Part shown: positions 16,307 to 25,012 of the stretch, one piece after another
How the letters are laid out: every line of letters begins with the position of its first letter
Numbering within the stretch: the stretch's first letter is position 1
Origin: Nitrospira sp. ST-bin5
GTDB lineage: Bacteria; Nitrospirota; Nitrospiria; Nitrospirales; Nitrospiraceae
Length of the DNA: 64,000 nucleotides
Reading direction: 5' to 3'
NCBI GenBank assembly: GCA_002083555.1
Contig: MSXN01000008.1
Location: 143,282 to 207,281, forward strand
Notes under the pieces: model-generated
What the model was told of the DNA's origin: nothing
Databases searched by the model: none
Seen by the model: the letters and a program-made list of their open reading frames with translations, nothing else
Program-made: the position numbers and the translations under genes

Positions 16307-17584
16307 GTGTCGCAGTTGTCGATCTGGAAATGGGTGAAGGCCGAGCCGGAGGAGCGGGTGCCGCTGCTCTGGTCGTTTGTCTATTTCTTCTGCCTGTTGT
16401 GCGGCTACTACATGCTGCGGCCGGTGCGCGATGAGATGGCCATTGAAGGCGGCGTGCGGCACTTGCCCTGGATGATGACCGGGACGTTTCTCACGCTTCT
16501 CGTCGCCACGCCTCTGTTTGGATTCTTGTCGGCCCGGTTGCCGCGCGCGCGCCTGCTGTTGTCGGTCTATGGATTTTTCATCAGCCATCTGCTGCTGTTT
16601 TTTGCGGCGATGACGGCACAGTGGCATCCGGAGTGGATCGCCCGGGCGTTCTTCGTCTGGCTCTCGGTGTTCAATCTGTTCGTGGTGTCCGTGTTTTGGA
16701 GCTTCATGGCCGACGTGTTTGCCCCTGCGCAGGGCGTGCGGTTGTTCGGCGTGATTGCCGCGGGTGGGAGTACCGGCGCAATCATGGGTCCAATGATGGC
16801 AGCGGGAGTGACCTACGCGTTTTCCATTCCTGCTTTGATGCTGGTCTCGGCGGGATGGCTGGCGCTGTGCGGGGTCTGTATTGCTCGACTGGACCGGTGG
16901 GCCGCAGCCCACACCACTCGGGGGAAGATCGAGAGGGACGCCCCCTTGGGCGGCAGTATGTGGGCGGGGATTCGTGCGGTCGCGGCGTCTCCCTATCTCA
17001 TGGGCATCTGTGCGTATCTCTTTCTTCTCACGATGTCGGCGACGGTGCTCTATATGGAGCAGACTGCTTTGGTGGGGCGTGAGATTCCTACGCCTGAAGC
17101 TCGGACTCGCCTGTTTGCCGGGATGGACCTGATTGTGAATGTGTTGACCTTCGTGATGCAGGTCTTGGTCACAAATCGACTGGTCCTCCGCTTTGGGCTA
17201 GGGGGGGCTCTACTCGTGCTTCCGGTCGTCACGGCCGTCGGCTTTGCCTCCATTGTAGTCAGTCCCGTACTGCCGGTCTTTCTGTCGCTTACGGTCGCGC
17301 GGCGGGTGGGGGAATATGCCATTGCCAAGCCGGCCCGTGAAGTGCTCTTTACCGTGTTAAATCGTGAGGACAAGTACAAAGCCAAGAACTTCATCGATAC
17401 GGCCGTATCGCGAGGGGGCGATGCCTCGACCGGCTGGCTAGTGTCCGGGGTCAAAGCTCTGGGGGCGACGACTGGCATCCTGGCCGGCGTGCTGGTGCCG
17501 ATGATGCTGCTCTGGGGCTGGATCGGCTGGAGACTGGGTCGACAAGAAGCTTCGTTGCAGCGCGGAGAGCCGACTGCACGGTAG
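16307..17584 (+). CDS. MFS-type transporter, nucleotide-carrier-like
   Basis: About 425 residues with roughly 10-12 hydrophobic segments. The N-terminal block LLWSFVYFFCLLCGYYMLRP followed by VRDEMA matches the bacterial relatives of the ATP/ADP (NTT/Tlc) carriers and related MFS proteins. The late motif KNFIDTAVSRGGD is also typical of that group. The solute is not known. GTG 16307 is preferred, closely following GGAAGGAG; the frame is open from 16253. Divergent from ltaE, with a structured repeat in the shared upstream region. Confidence 0.8.
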   Translation: MSQLSIWKWVKAEPEERVPLLWSFVYFFCLLCGYYMLRPVRDEMAIEGGVRHLPWMMTGTFLTLLVATPLFGFLSARLPRARLLLSVYGFFISHLLLFFAAMTAQWHPEWIARAFFVWLSVFNLFVVSVFWSFMADVFAPAQGVRLFGVIAAGGSTGAIMGPMMAAGVTYAFSIPALMLVSAGWLALCGVCIARLDRWAAAHTTRGKIERDAPLGGSMWAGIRAVAASPYLMGICAYLFLLTMSATVLYMEQTALVGREIPTPEARTRLFAGMDLIVNVLTFVMQVLVTNRLVLRFGLGGALLVLPVVTAVGFASIVVSPVLPVFLSLTVARRVGEYAIAKPAREVLFTVLNREDKYKAKNFIDTAVSRGGDASTGWLVSGVKALGATTGILAGVLVPMMLLWGWIGWRLGRQEASLQRGEPTAR

Positions 17585-17593
17585 AGGGTCGTC

Positions 17594-17623
17594 TTTACTC
17601 CCTAAAAAATCGCATGTTATAGT
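17594..17623 (+). promoter_or_regulatory. putative sigma70-type promoter of the proA-like gene
   Basis: A TTTACT hexamer at 17594-17599 and TATAGT at 17618-17623 with an 18-nt spacer. Transcription would begin about 34 nt before ATG 17664. Judged by eye only. Confidence 0.4.
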
Positions 17624-17663
17624 CGCACGCTTGCGCGAGGGTTCATTTCTCACGGGGGGTCAC

Positions 17664-19031
17664 ATGCCGGAAGTTCCCGTTAAGATGTACATCGATAAGT
17701 TGTTGAAATCATGCCGCGATGTGCAGCGTCCATTGGCGTTGCTTTCGGGCCCCGTGAAGGATCGCGCGCTGCGTGCCATGGCGGATCGGTTGGAAGCCGA
17801 TGAGGAACAGATTTTTGCTGCGAACGTGTTGGATGTCGATGTCGTGGGGAAGACATTGCTTGGGGAAGGGTTACGGGGAGAGCGGGTAAAGGAAGCGGTC
17901 ACGCGCGTGCGGATGATGCCGGATGATGTGAAGGAGCTGGCCGAGCGTCTTCGTCTCATCGCTGATTTGCCCGATCCGGTCGGTGCGGTGACCAAGCGGT
18001 GGGAGCGGCCTGACGGGTTACAAGTCAGCCGGGTCCGTGTGCCTATCGGGGTGGTCGGTGTGATTTCGGAAATGAAACCGTTGATCACCGTGGAGTCCTT
18101 GGCCCTCTGTCTCAAGTCCGGAAACGTGTGTGTCTTTCGTCCGGCGTTCGAATGGAATCGGACGCATCAGGCCATTGAATCGCGTATGCGTGAAGAGGCG
18201 GAGCGCGCAGGGATTCCCTCAGGCGCCTGGTTGTTGGTCGACCGGCCCGAGAAGGAAGTGGCGCTGGAAATCATGCGCGCCGGGAAGAGCGTGGATGCGA
18301 TCGTGCCTCGCGGCGGGCCCGGCCTTCGCAAAGCCATGCATGAGCAGGCGAAGATGCCGATCCTCTGTTACGACTACGGGATCAGCCATGCCTACGTCGA
18401 TGCGGACGTGGATATCCCGATCGCGCAGAACGTCGTCATCAATTCAAAGATTCAGCATGCGGCCTCCACGAACTCTATTGATACCCTGTTAGTGCAGCAG
18501 GGGATGGCGCGGCCGTTCTTGGCGGCCCTCATTCGCCGTCTGCTTGAAGAATATAAGATTCAGGTGATCGGCTGTCCGAAAACCGTGGCGCTCATGGGAC
18601 AAATGGCGATGACCGGACATGAAGCGGTCACTCCGGCTACCGACGAAGACTGGGACCGGCAGTTCCAGTCACCAACCTTGGCGATCAAGATGGTGGCGGG
18701 GCTCGATGAGGCGCTGGCGCACATTGCCGACCATGGGCCTTGTCTGACGGCCGTGATTGCCACGTCTGACTATAATTCCGCGATGCGGTTTTCGCGCGAG
18801 GTGGATGCGACGGCCGTGATGGTCAACGCGTCCACGCGGCTCAATTCCGGAGACGGGTATGGCATGGGGCCGGACATCGGGCTGAATCTGTCCCGCGTAC
18901 AGGCGAAAGGGCCGATCGGACTCGAACAGCTGACGAACGAAAAATATGTGGCGTTCGGCGTCGGGCAGTTGCGTCATCCGCATCCGGTGCCGGATACCTA
19001 CGAAGATGCCATCATGCTGAAGCGCGCGTGA
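17664..19031 (+). CDS. proA: gamma-glutamyl-phosphate reductase homologue lacking the catalytic Cys
   Basis: 455 residues, homologous to ProA end to end: VPIGVVGVISEMKPLITVES, ALCLKSGN, DAIVPRGGPGL, VMVNASTRLNSG and AKGPIGLEQLT. Active ProA uses a Cys in a segment resembling VCNALETLLVH. The matching segment here reads STNSIDTLLVQ (Cys replaced by Thr269), and the codon ACG at 18468-18470 is unambiguous. A GxCHxYVD segment that usually carries Cys is GISHAYVD here. The protein may therefore be a non-reducing paralogue, a regulatory subunit, or an enzyme with altered chemistry. No proB is adjacent. ATG 17664 follows a GGGGGT site. Confidence 0.85.
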   Translation: MPEVPVKMYIDKLLKSCRDVQRPLALLSGPVKDRALRAMADRLEADEEQIFAANVLDVDVVGKTLLGEGLRGERVKEAVTRVRMMPDDVKELAERLRLIADLPDPVGAVTKRWERPDGLQVSRVRVPIGVVGVISEMKPLITVESLALCLKSGNVCVFRPAFEWNRTHQAIESRMREEAERAGIPSGAWLLVDRPEKEVALEIMRAGKSVDAIVPRGGPGLRKAMHEQAKMPILCYDYGISHAYVDADVDIPIAQNVVINSKIQHAASTNSIDTLLVQQGMARPFLAALIRRLLEEYKIQVIGCPKTVALMGQMAMTGHEAVTPATDEDWDRQFQSPTLAIKMVAGLDEALAHIADHGPCLTAVIATSDYNSAMRFSREVDATAVMVNASTRLNSGDGYGMGPDIGLNLSRVQAKGPIGLEQLTNEKYVAFGVGQLRHPHPVPDTYEDAIMLKRA

Positions 19032-19033
19032 TC

Positions 19034-19160
19034 GCCTGCTGAAAACGCGCTCCAGCTTCGTTCTCAGTCGCTCGACCCACTCGACGTAGCTAAGGACGTA
19101 CGCCTCGTGGCTCTCCCTCCTTGCGGCCTTGCTGGAACACGTTTTGAGCAGGCTTTCTGC
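19034..19160 (+). repeat. structured interspersed repeat, copy 2
   Basis: Starts a few bases after the proA-like stop codon. Inverted ends GCCTGCTGAAAACG and CGTTTTGAGCAGGC pair except at one position. The inner arms CCAGC/GCTGG and CCAC/GTGG and the central CGTA/TACG hairpin match the layout of the other copies with different sequence. It ends just before the methyltransferase start. Confidence 0.8.
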
Positions 19161-19169
19161 TGATCAGGT

Positions 19170-20357
19170 ATGTCGATCGATTCTCTGCAGGATTCTCTTC
19201 ATGCCCACCTCACCCACTGGGGCCTTCGATCGTTTTCGTCCGATGCGGACTACTTTGCCTGGCAGCGAGCGACGCTGTCGGCGGCGGATCTGAATCGGCT
19301 CACTGCGCAGGTCGAGCGGAAGCGCAGCGGCGATCGTCAGGACGAAATTGCTTTCTACGATCTGACGGCGGAAGCTCATATTCTTCCCGTCCTCTACAGC
19401 CAGCGCTATGAATACTTCATGGAGATCGGCTGCCGGGTGCTGCCTCGAATCGGCTCGGCAGCCACGGTCTTGGATTATGGATGCGGGGTGGGGATTCTCA
19501 CCACGCTCTATGCGCGGTATTGTCCTGAGACGCAGTTTGTGGGGATCGATCGCTCGCCCGGGTCGATTGCCGTGGCGCAATCGAAAGTCAATGAGTTGGG
19601 GCTGACCAATATCCGCTTCGAGTGCCGTGATGTGGACGTGGAAGCGGTTCGCGGATCGTATGATCGGATCATCGCGACTCATGCGTTGGTTCAAGCTGAG
19701 CAAGATCCAGGAATGCCGAGTCGTGACTGGAAGACTTTTGAGCGGGTGCACGATGAACGGCAGCAGGATGCGTTTGAGCAGCGAATCGGTATCGATGTGC
19801 GGCTCGATCGGCTCAGTGCGGTGCTCAGTCCAGGTGGATGCATGGTCATCTTCGAGAAGACCCGCCAGCTTGCCCGGCTGGTGCCCTTTCAACGGGCGCT
19901 GGCTCGACGGGGTCTGCAATTGGTCGAGCCTCCTGAACCGATCCGGTATCGCCTTGTCGAGGAGGTTGCCGACGACGGGCCGTTCTATGTGGTGCAAAAG
20001 GGGAGTGCACGTCCTCTCGCATGGAACGAAGCGCCGGAACCTGACGAAGGCTTGCCGTTCAATCGAGGGATGCTTCAATCAGCCCCGCAAGATCCGCAAG
20101 ATCAGGATCTGCCGCTATACGAAAATCATTGGCCGTCGGCGCAGCGGGCCTTGGAATCGCTCGCCGATCGTCTGGTACAGCAGGAAGAGACTCGCCAGGA
20201 GCCCGATGGTAGGCAACTGCATGTCGAGCGTGGTTCAGCGGAAGGGCTGGTCTATCTCTACTGTGCAAACACGTTTGATCAGCGGCAACTCATCCTGGTC
20301 GAGGAACGCCGCAAGGGCATGCTCGATTCGTACTATCGCGAGATTCTTGCTTCGTGA
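19170..20357 (+). CDS. SAM-dependent methyltransferase
   Basis: 395 residues. A class I methyltransferase core runs from about 95 to 230, with motif I VLDYGCGVGILTTLYAR, motif II FVGIDRSPGS and VLSPGGCMVIFEKTRQ as the post-III loop. An N-terminal ~90-residue extension and a C-terminal ~140-residue extension carry no motif I recognise. The substrate is unknown. Preceded directly by structured repeat copy 2. Confidence 0.8.
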   Translation: MSIDSLQDSLHAHLTHWGLRSFSSDADYFAWQRATLSAADLNRLTAQVERKRSGDRQDEIAFYDLTAEAHILPVLYSQRYEYFMEIGCRVLPRIGSAATVLDYGCGVGILTTLYARYCPETQFVGIDRSPGSIAVAQSKVNELGLTNIRFECRDVDVEAVRGSYDRIIATHALVQAEQDPGMPSRDWKTFERVHDERQQDAFEQRIGIDVRLDRLSAVLSPGGCMVIFEKTRQLARLVPFQRALARRGLQLVEPPEPIRYRLVEEVADDGPFYVVQKGSARPLAWNEAPEPDEGLPFNRGMLQSAPQDPQDQDLPLYENHWPSAQRALESLADRLVQQEETRQEPDGRQLHVERGSAEGLVYLYCANTFDQRQLILVEERRKGMLDSYYREILAS

Positions 20358-20468
20358 GTGCGGCTGCCGGGCGGGCATCGGGGCCGGTGAATGACGGGTG
20401 TTCCCCTGCGGTGTGGTTGGCGAATGCCATGGGGATTGCGTTAGAATGCCGACCTCCAAGGAGGGTGC

Positions 20469-21827
20469 ATGGAACAGCCGGACATCGAGCAGTCATCTCA
20501 CGAAGACCTCATTCACAAGTTGCATGAGCGGCCGCAGATTCCGTTGACGGAGTGGCTGCGGGTGCCGGCCCACGTGCACTACAAGGCGTTTCGGATGGCC
20601 GATCCTCCGACGCAGCGCCCGGCGAGCCGGGAAGAGTTTCGCCGTCTGGTTGAATCATTTCAGATGGCGCCGAACCATACGGTGTTGCGGGAGACGTTCG
20701 GCTATGCGGTGAAGGTCGCGGCCAACGGGGATCGCTTGATCGTCGTGTGGCAGGCGCATACAGAATATTACAGCTATCAATTGTGGCATTTGCCTGGAAC
20801 GCCATGCAGTCAGCTGACGTTCGGACCGTTGACCTTTCCCGACTATCGGTTTTCGATTACCCCGCTGGGGACCGAGGTCTGCCGGTTGGATATTGTGCTG
20901 AGTGCCGATGCGATTCCCTCGCGTGATGAGTTACATCAGATTCTGCCGGGCCCGGTGGCCTATGGCAGCCGGATTTTCGACGACGAGACGACGGTGGTGA
21001 CCAGTTTTACGCCCGATGAACATCGGCGGGAGCGGTATCTGGTGAGTGTCGGGTCCACACGCATTGATGTGTCGCACATCAAGAATATCGTGGACGCCGT
21101 GGTGAGGATCGAGACGTACTATCACTTGCTGCTTATGCAGAAACCGCTGTTTTCAGCCGCGATCGATTCGGTCTACAAGTTCGAGCAAGTCCATCTCAAG
21201 CAGCGGGAAATCATCACCGGGCATATCAGTCATGCTGACGCGCTGGCGTTGCAGCGGTGGTTGAACAGTTTGACGCAAGATCTGTTGAAGACCAATCGGC
21301 TGGCCGGGAAGCTCCATTTTGAATTGTCGGCGGCGGTGCCGTACGACAAGATCGTGCATGCCACCCTCGCGTCCATGGTCGAGCGGCCCTATGCTCCGCA
21401 TCGGCCGCTGTCCGATTACATCCTGAGCGGTGTGACCGGCGTGGCGGACGGGTATCAGCAGTTGTTAAAGCGGATCGAGACGTTGAGCAGCGGGTTTGAG
21501 GGGATGATTGCCATCATCCGCACCCGTGTCGATTTGATGCTGGAATCTCAGAATCTGGCGTTGTTGATGAGTGTCGACAAGACGACGAAGAGCCAGGCAA
21601 TCCTTCAGCATACCGTCGAAGGGCTGTCGGTGATCGTGATCGCATACTATCTCAGCGGACTTGCCGGATATATTTTTAAGGGCCTCCATGAAATGGGGTG
21701 GATGCATAACCCGAACGTAGTGTCTGCCGTGTTTGTCCCGGTTGCCGTCGGCCTTGCGTTCCTCATCACCACGCTGAGCCGGAAGTACCTTCATAAAAAG
21801 CTGCAGAGTGAGAAGCCTCACGCCTAA
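20469..21827 (+). CDS. DUF3422 family membrane protein
   Basis: 452 residues. Begins with HERPQIPL and RVPAHVHYKAF, typical of DUF3422 proteins. The large N-terminal part is soluble. Two C-terminal hydrophobic segments (about 387-407 and 418-437, in the VIVIAYYLSGLAGYIFKGL and VFVPVAVGLAFLITTL regions) anchor the protein, and a short basic tail follows. The function of the family is unknown. AAGGAGG precedes the ATG. Confidence 0.85.
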   Translation: MEQPDIEQSSHEDLIHKLHERPQIPLTEWLRVPAHVHYKAFRMADPPTQRPASREEFRRLVESFQMAPNHTVLRETFGYAVKVAANGDRLIVVWQAHTEYYSYQLWHLPGTPCSQLTFGPLTFPDYRFSITPLGTEVCRLDIVLSADAIPSRDELHQILPGPVAYGSRIFDDETTVVTSFTPDEHRRERYLVSVGSTRIDVSHIKNIVDAVVRIETYYHLLLMQKPLFSAAIDSVYKFEQVHLKQREIITGHISHADALALQRWLNSLTQDLLKTNRLAGKLHFELSAAVPYDKIVHATLASMVERPYAPHRPLSDYILSGVTGVADGYQQLLKRIETLSSGFEGMIAIIRTRVDLMLESQNLALLMSVDKTTKSQAILQHTVEGLSVIVIAYYLSGLAGYIFKGLHEMGWMHNPNVVSAVFVPVAVGLAFLITTLSRKYLHKKLQSEKPHA

Positions 21828-22151
21828 TCGGTCGGGCCGGAGTTCAACGTGACGGGGCGTGAGTGGGGGCGCCGACGTGATGGTTGTCCGGTTCTAGTGC
21901 CGGTTTGCGGCGGCGGCCATTGACTCTATCCCTGTGGCCCTGTAGGGTGTGATTGACGTAGCGAGCCTCGTCGACTGTCCCATCTCTCGCGCCTCCCTCC
22001 TTGTTCGGTTTCTGCGCGTCTGATTCTCCGGTCTCCGCCGCTTTTACGCCGGTACTTCCGTTTCTAATGATCGAATGCGGTCGCGCATTGCGCCCGTCGT
22101 CTGTTTACTGCAGGTGCCGGGGTTGACTATCCATATACCAAGGGGGACCCG
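21828..22151. other. 324-nt non-coding stretch
   Basis: No gene found on either strand. A weak promoter-like pair, TTGACT at 21920-21925 and TAGGGT at 21943-21948 (17-nt spacer), could drive the CsbD-like gene with a long leader. A short stretch around 21955-22005 loosely resembles the middle of the structured repeats but lacks their ends, so it is not counted as a copy. Confidence 0.3.
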
Positions 22152-22403
22152 ATGAATCAGGAACAGTTCGGACAATTCTGGTTGCAACTGAAGAAGCCGC
22201 TCAAGACAACATGGGGCAAGATCACAGACGAAGATCTCGTTGAGATCGCGGGTGATGTGGTGAAGTTCGGCAGCGTGCTCCAGAAGCGGTATGGGGAAGT
22301 GCAGAAAGAAGAAGTCAGCACCTGGGCGAATCGCCGCTATTCGACGTGGACCGGCAACTATATCGGTTACAAGGATCCTGAACCGAAGGCAGCAAGCTCC
22401 TAG
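22152..22403 (+). CDS. CsbD-like stress protein
   Basis: 83 residues. The pattern QFWLQLKKPLKTTWGKITDE, then DLVEIAGD and LQKRYGEVQKEEV, matches CsbD/YjbJ small proteins, which are abundant under general stress in many bacteria. An AAGGGGGAC ribosome site precedes the ATG. The C-terminal extension (WANRRYSTWTGNYIGYKDPE) is longer than in typical members. Confidence 0.8.
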   Translation: MNQEQFGQFWLQLKKPLKTTWGKITDEDLVEIAGDVVKFGSVLQKRYGEVQKEEVSTWANRRYSTWTGNYIGYKDPEPKAASS

Positions 22404-22470
22404 GCTTAGTTGTCTCAGGAGTGAGTGGCTGTATCAGTCGTATGAGTCCTATCAAGCGGGGGTGAGTATC

Positions 22471-22815
22471 ATGAAAAAGATCGTGATCAATACGAGTAAT
22501 GAAGAGTTCTGTGTGAGCCATAAAGCGTTCATGCGTTTGCGCGAATTGGGACAAGTTGAAGCCCTGGGTGAGGCCAATCCTGGTGTCTATTGGCCGAATG
22601 CGGCCGCCGTTCGGGAGCCCAGCCTGAATCAGTGCGGTAGACTGATTCCGCGGGATGATCAGCATCTCGTGCGGGTCGTTGAGGAGCTGGCCTCCGAAGC
22701 GAACGGGCATTGTGCCGAGTTAAAGGTTGTGTCCATTCCTGACGATGTGAAATGGCAAATTCAGAATGTGGGTGGCCAGGAACGGATCAGCGAGGTCCAT
22801 CGCACGTGGTGCTAA
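22471..22815 (+). CDS. hypothetical protein
   Basis: 114 residues, cytoplasmic, with a mixed fold. It contains VINTSNEEFCVSHKAFMRLR, a segment IPRDDQHLVRVVEELASEA and a C-terminal half beginning AELKVVSIPDDVKWQIQ. I recall this arrangement only as a conserved protein of unknown function. ATG 22471 has GGGGGTGAG upstream. It lies 67 nt after the CsbD-like gene on the same strand, possibly the same transcript. Confidence 0.7.
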   Translation: MKKIVINTSNEEFCVSHKAFMRLRELGQVEALGEANPGVYWPNAAAVREPSLNQCGRLIPRDDQHLVRVVEELASEANGHCAELKVVSIPDDVKWQIQNVGGQERISEVHRTWC

Positions 22816-22909
22816 GCGGTAGGGTGTGCCAGCGTCCTCACGAGGGCATTGGTGTGCCTGTTTTTGTCATGTAGCAGAGCCTGAAGTAACGTGAATTGGA
22901 AGCGTGGGA

Positions 22910-23152
22910 ATGATGAAAGACGATCTTCGGAAACCGATGCTGGAAAAGAAATCGCAGGCAACTCATGCGCCTTCTGTCTCGAGCCCGCAAGAGCTGACCT
23001 GCACTGAAGGGCAAATCGAGGATCTCCTTGCTGAAGGAGAAACCACTGAGTCGGAAGCAGACAATGCCGATGCCGATGAATCCATCGAGCGAACTCCGAC
23101 GAACGCTGCTGAACGGAAATCCCCGCCCAGTTCTAAGTCCAACCGGAAGTAG
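22910..23152 (+). CDS. small acidic low-complexity protein
   Basis: About 80 residues, rich in Glu, Asp, Ser and Thr, ending in a basic tail (SKSNRK). No fold or motif is visible and it is probably disordered. The ribosome site is weak. The reading could be fortuitous; the orientation matches its neighbours. Confidence 0.4.
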   Translation: MMKDDLRKPMLEKKSQATHAPSVSSPQELTCTEGQIEDLLAEGETTESEADNADADESIERTPTNAAERKSPPSSKSNRK

Positions 23153-23200
23153 GCGTAACGAACGCATCGGGTGATGCCGTCAGAAGTAAGGGCTGCTGCA

Positions 23201-23229
23201 TTGACAGGATGCAGTTCGGCCGGTAGCCT
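23201..23229 (+). promoter_or_regulatory. putative promoter of the 23.3-kb methyltransferase
   Basis: A perfect TTGACA at 23201-23206 and a weak TAGCCT at 23224-23229, 17 nt apart, about 32 nt before GTG 23262. Judged by eye only. Confidence 0.35.
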
Positions 23230-23261
23230 GCGTCTACACCGGATTTCATCGAGAATATACC

Positions 23262-24047
23262 GTGACATCCCGTTGGCGTCTTCCTCAGCATGATTATTGG
23301 TCCACGCCGTTTGCCGAGTCGCTGTTGCGCCATCTTGATCTGTGTCCCGGCGCTACGGTGCTTGATGTGGCAGGAGGCCATGGGATTCCTGCGTTCTACG
23401 TGGCCGAGCGGGTTGGTTCCGGCGGGCAGGTGCTCAGTATCGATCTGAGTGCCGGCCAGGTCGCCCGGGCGCGATCGATTCAGGGCGCTCATCTTCCCTG
23501 GCTGCGATTTGAGTGTGTCGACCTGCGTGCGTTGCCGGCGGATCTTCCCGCCTATGATCGCATCACCGGCAATCTGTCCGTGATGTTCTTTCGTCCGAAC
23601 CGCTTCGAAGTCATCCAAGGATTGGCGGCTCACCTGAATCCAGGCGGCCAGATGGTTCTGACCTTTCCATCCCTCGGCACTTTCGATTCTCTGTGGCGTC
23701 GGGTCGATCAGGAAATGGCGAGGCTGGGGTTGCTCACGGAGCGCCGACGTCTGGAAGCCTATATCGTGGAGCGGCCGTCTGCGGAGGAGGGGAGGGAATG
23801 GCTCGATGGAGCCGGCCTCCACCGCATTGAGGTGGCGGAGTATCCCCTGGAGGTTGCGACTGGTCCGGGCCAAGAGCTCTTGCATCATCCATTGTTGCGA
23901 GGCGGATTCCTCGACGACGTATTTGAATGTTTTGAAGATCAGTTATTGGCCGAACGCGTCATGACGCAGGTCTCGGAAGATCTCGACGGCGTGCTCCCGT
24001 TGATCGCGCAACGGTGCGTGCTCGCCGGTTGGAAGCCCGTTTCCTGA
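23262..24047 (+). CDS. class I SAM-dependent methyltransferase
   Basis: 261 residues starting at GTG. Motif I is VLDVAGGHGIPAFYVAERVG, followed by SIDLSAGQVARAR and a later NPGGQMVLTFPS loop: a ubiquinone/UbiE-like methyltransferase fold. The DxxGGxG glycine loop is intact, so cofactor binding is expected; the substrate is unknown. It converges with the desaturase gene. Confidence 0.8.
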   Translation: MTSRWRLPQHDYWSTPFAESLLRHLDLCPGATVLDVAGGHGIPAFYVAERVGSGGQVLSIDLSAGQVARARSIQGAHLPWLRFECVDLRALPADLPAYDRITGNLSVMFFRPNRFEVIQGLAAHLNPGGQMVLTFPSLGTFDSLWRRVDQEMARLGLLTERRRLEAYIVERPSAEEGREWLDGAGLHRIEVAEYPLEVATGPGQELLHHPLLRGGFLDDVFECFEDQLLAERVMTQVSEDLDGVLPLIAQRCVLAGWKPVS

Positions 24048-24084
24048 ACGTGAATGGGCGGAGAGTCGTCGTCAGTTGTGACGA

Positions 24085-24942
24085 CTAGCGTGCGGAAGAG
24101 GCCGCGGTCCTGAGCGATGAGGCAAGCCCTAGTTTTGACAGTGTGAAGATCAGCCACTTCGACGGGTCGAAATTGTACCACCGGGGGCCGTTACGGTAAT
24201 CGTTTTGATGCGTGTGGTGGTAATTGTGGTACCCCTCGCCGAATGTCAGCAAGGATACCCACCAGCTGTCGCGGCTGGAATCTGCCTGACTATGCGGCTG
24301 ACGTCCCCAGAGGTGGCAGACTGAGTTGATGCAAAAGGTTGAGTTGAGCACAGCAAAGGCGCGGCCGACGCCCGCGAGCAGAAAGCATCCCAGCCCGCCC
24401 ATCCAGCCGTTGTAGAGAAAGCCCACGGCAAACGTCAGCCCCAGGCCTGAGAGCACGATCATCCAATAGTGGCGATGTTGCCACATGACAACCGAGTCCT
24501 GGCGCAAACGGGAGGCGTATTTGTCGTTGGCGTTCGCGTCTTTGTAAAACAACCATCCGCAGTGGCTGTACCAAAATCCCCTGGTCGCATTGTAAGGGTC
24601 AGCGTCCTGATCGCAGGCCGCATGGTGGCGGATATGGTCGGCCGCCCACTTCAGGGCAGAGTTTTCCAGTGCCCATCCGCCGGCTACTAAGAGCACGGCT
24701 TTCACCCAATTCGGGCATTCAAAGCTGCGGTGCGAGAGCAGCCGGTGGTACCCCACCGTAATCCCCAGCCCCGTGACCACATAGAGCACCCCGAACAGCG
24801 TCCAATCGACCCAGCTGTATCCGTAGAAATAACCGAAGGCCGGCACGCCGATCATGGCGACAGCCGTGACAATAGCGAAGAGCGCCGTTGTCAGATAGTT
24901 CGGAACGGCCGCGTGCGTTGCTGATGTTGGGGGATTGGTCAT
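24085..24942 (-). CDS. acyl-CoA/fatty acid desaturase (membrane di-iron), copy 1
   Basis: 285 residues with four hydrophobic segments and the three His boxes of delta-9-type membrane desaturases: HRLLSH, HIRHH and HNYHH. It introduces a double bond into acyl chains, which keeps membranes fluid in the cold. ATG 24942 follows AGGAGG; the longer frame upstream is artificial. It lies just downstream of an RRM protein gene on the same strand and is a close paralogue of the desaturase at 28269-29177, sharing long identical stretches such as TFGEGYHNYHH. Confidence 0.92.
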   Translation of the reverse strand: MTNPPTSATHAAVPNYLTTALFAIVTAVAMIGVPAFGYFYGYSWVDWTLFGVLYVVTGLGITVGYHRLLSHRSFECPNWVKAVLLVAGGWALENSALKWAADHIRHHAACDQDADPYNATRGFWYSHCGWLFYKDANANDKYASRLRQDSVVMWQHRHYWMIVLSGLGLTFAVGFLYNGWMGGLGCFLLAGVGRAFAVLNSTFCINSVCHLWGRQPHSQADSSRDSWWVSLLTFGEGYHNYHHTHQNDYRNGPRWYNFDPSKWLIFTLSKLGLASSLRTAASSAR

Positions 24943-24971
24943 AAGGGGGGTTCCTCCTAAGGAGAGGGAGA

Positions 24972-24999
24972 AGGAGGAGCGCAATGACGCGCTCCTCCT
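24972..24999 (-). terminator. hairpin between RRM gene and desaturase
   Basis: A perfect 11-bp inverted repeat (AGGAGGAGCGC / GCGCTCCTCCT, 6-nt loop) in the 70-nt gap. On the minus strand it is followed by a short pyrimidine run, not a clear U-tract. It could attenuate transcription into the desaturase, or protect or mask the nearby AGGAGG ribosome site. Confidence 0.5.
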
Positions 25000-25012
25000 T
25001 GCATCGACTGAA

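Noticed and set aside
16115..16912. Long open frame (265 codons) on the minus strand, opposite the transporter gene
   Set aside because: Very His/Arg/Gln-rich composition, no ribosome site, and complete overlap with a convincing membrane-protein gene on the plus strand; a shadow frame.
19164..20078. 304-codon minus-strand frame
   Set aside because: It lies antisense to a methyltransferase with an intact SAM motif; composition is shadow-like.
21955..22005. Possible fourth copy of the structured repeat
   Set aside because: Only the middle portion is loosely similar (a GACGTAGCGAGCCTCGTCGA-like stretch) and the inverted ends are absent.
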